A DNA stretch of 64,000 nt from Castellaniella denitrificans. Its GTDB lineage: Bacteria > Pseudomonadota > Gammaproteobacteria > Burkholderiales > Burkholderiaceae_B. This document shows positions 63,021-64,000 of the stretch, piece after piece. A program made the position numbers and the translations under genes. The stretch lies in the NCBI RefSeq assembly GCF_042653765.1, contig NZ_JBHSEZ010000006.1:1-64000 (forward strand), in the 5' to 3' direction. Each line of letters opens with the position of its first letter. The first letter of the stretch is position 1. A model generated the notes under the pieces. The model did no database searches. It was not told the origin of the DNA and saw nothing but the letters and a program-made list of their open reading frames with translations.

Positions 63021-64000
63021 TCAGTCCCCATGATACGCGCGGCTGGCGGCGTGGACCTCGTCCACCAGGACGGACACGGCCTCCGGCGGCGTGTGCTGGG
63101 AAATCCCATGCCCCAGGTTGAAGACGTGGCCGCCGGCCCCGATCGGACCGAAATCGGCCAGCACCCGCCGGACCTCGGCGCGGATCGCGGCCTCGCCGCC
63201 GAACAGGGTCATGGGGTCCAGATTGCCCTGCAGGGCGACCCGGTCGCCGACCCGGCGCCGCGCGGCGGCCAAGTTGGCCGTCCAGTCCAGCCCCACGGCG
63301 TCGCAGCCCGTGGCGGCGACGTCCTCGATCCACTGCCCCCCGCCCTTGGTAAAGACGATGACCGGCACGCGCCGGCCCTCGTGCTCGCGGGTCAGGCCGT
63401 CCAGCACCTGGCGGGTGTAGGCCAGGGAAAATTGCTGGAACAGGCCGTCGGCCAGCACGCCGCCCCAGCTGTCGAACACCATCACGGCCTGGGCGCCCGC
63501 CTGGATCTGGGCGTTCAGGTAGGCCTGCACGGCCTGGGCGTTGACCGACAGGATGCGATGCAGCAGGTCGGGCCGGCCGTACAGCAGCGTCTTGATCTGG
63601 CGGTAATCGGAACTGCCCGCGCCTTCGACCATGTAGCAGGCCAGGGTCCAGGGGCTGCCGGAAAAGCCGATCAGCGGCACCGCGCCCGCCAGTTCGCGGC
63701 GGATCAGCGACACCGCGTCGAACACGTAGCGCAGGTGGTCCAGGTCGGGGACCCGCAAGGCCTGGATCGCGGCCTCGTCGCGCAGGGGGCGTTCGAAGCG
63801 CGGCCCTTCGCCCGCGACGAATTGCAGCCCCAGCCCCATCGCGTCGGGCACCGTCAGGATGTCGGAAAACAGGATGGCCGCGTCCAGGTCGAAGCGCCGC
63901 AGCGGCTGCAGCGTGACCTCGCAGGCGTATTCCGGATTCTGGGCCAGCCCCATGAAGGATCCGGCCCGCGCCCGGGTCTGGTTGTATTCGGGCAGGTAGC
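63021..64000 (-). CDS. hemE: Uroporphyrinogen decarboxylase (5' end beyond window)
   Basis: The visible 326 residues cover all but the first few dozen of this haem enzyme, which removes four carboxyl groups from uroporphyrinogen III to give coproporphyrinogen III. The reading begins with Y-L-P-E-Y-N-Q-T-R and contains G-F-S-G-S-P-W-T-L-A-C-Y-M-V-E-G, F-D-S-W-G-G and G-L-D-W, the family signatures; an active-site Asp and Tyr lie in these segments. N-L-G-H-G-I-S-Q near the end is also diagnostic. Confidence 0.97.
   Translation of the reverse strand, partial: YLPEYNQTRARAGSFMGLAQNPEYACEVTLQPLRRFDLDAAILFSDILTVPDAMGLGLQFVAGEGPRFERPLRDEAAIQALRVPDLDHLRYVFDAVSLIRRELAGAVPLIGFSGSPWTLACYMVEGAGSSDYRQIKTLLYGRPDLLHRILSVNAQAVQAYLNAQIQAGAQAVMVFDSWGGVLADGLFQQFSLAYTRQVLDGLTREHEGRRVPVIVFTKGGGQWIEDVAATGCDAVGLDWTANLAAARRRVGDRVALQGNLDPMTLFGGEAAIRAEVRRVLADFGPIGAGGHVFNLGHGISQHTPPEAVSVLVDEVHAASRAYHGD

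Overview
The window is very GC-rich (by eye close to 70 %), densely coding and almost entirely housekeeping. Several features point to a betaproteobacterium of the order Burkholderiales, family Alcaligenaceae (Bordetella/Achromobacter-like): the rplU-rpmA-obgE-proB string, the mreBCD-mrdA-rodA cluster divergent from gatCAB, the ftsEX-mutY pair, metX-metW-ampG, and priA followed by a rep-type helicase. The genus is inferred from gene content and protein style only; no search was run.

Layout. 1-1100: start of accB (cut by the window edge) and a Tat-exported thioredoxin-like protein. 1169-8183: envelope genes mpl, an RNB-domain ribonuclease, a TonB-like protein, mtgA, lptG and apaH. 8229-10480 (minus): plsC-like acyltransferase, ruvX, yqgE/algH and rubredoxin, with a small MITE-like inverted-repeat element. 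10693-18599 (plus): thiD-like, thiE, hemL, a MarR regulator, argJ, rplU, rpmA, obgE and proB. 18635-20611: divergent Lrp regulator/dadA. 20636-24647: a pseudo-receiver OmpR-type regulator, an XRE regulator, thiC under a TPP riboswitch, and an OmpA-like lipoprotein. 24844-29022 (minus): a four-gene polar amino-acid ABC transporter (aapJQMP). 29232-31938: ftsE, ftsX, mutY. 31943-37625 (minus): rodA, mrdA, mreD, mreC, mreB. 37881-41174: gatCAB. 41331-44221: pyrE, a DODA-type dioxygenase, xthA and a small motility-like protein. 44225-46340: a low-GC island. 46362-51604: BASS transporter/AraC pair, ampG, metW, and metX under a SAM-II riboswitch. 51919-57985: LuxR-type solo, lipoprotein, gshA, tRNA-Arg(CCG), a dihaem cytochrome c, a flavin oxidoreductase/enoyl-CoA hydratase pair and a small basic protein. 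58119-64000 (minus): rep-like helicase, priA and hemE (5' end beyond the window).

The cell-shape genes (mreBCD, mrdA, rodA), peptidoglycan genes (mpl, mtgA, ampG) and division genes (ftsEX) form a strong envelope theme. Thiamine (thiC, thiD/E-like), methionine (metX/W), haem (hemL, hemE) and glutathione (gshA) synthesis are the metabolic themes. Two riboswitches (TPP, SAM-II) can be read directly from the sequence.

The most unusual object is the roughly 50 % GC island at 44225-46340. It carries one 506-residue protein with a P-loop ATPase core and a C-terminal segment that resembles a PD-(D/E)xK nuclease. It is inserted between housekeeping genes and bounded on the right by a large near-perfect inverted repeat. 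It is the best candidate here for an undescribed, possibly anti-phage, system; that function is inference.
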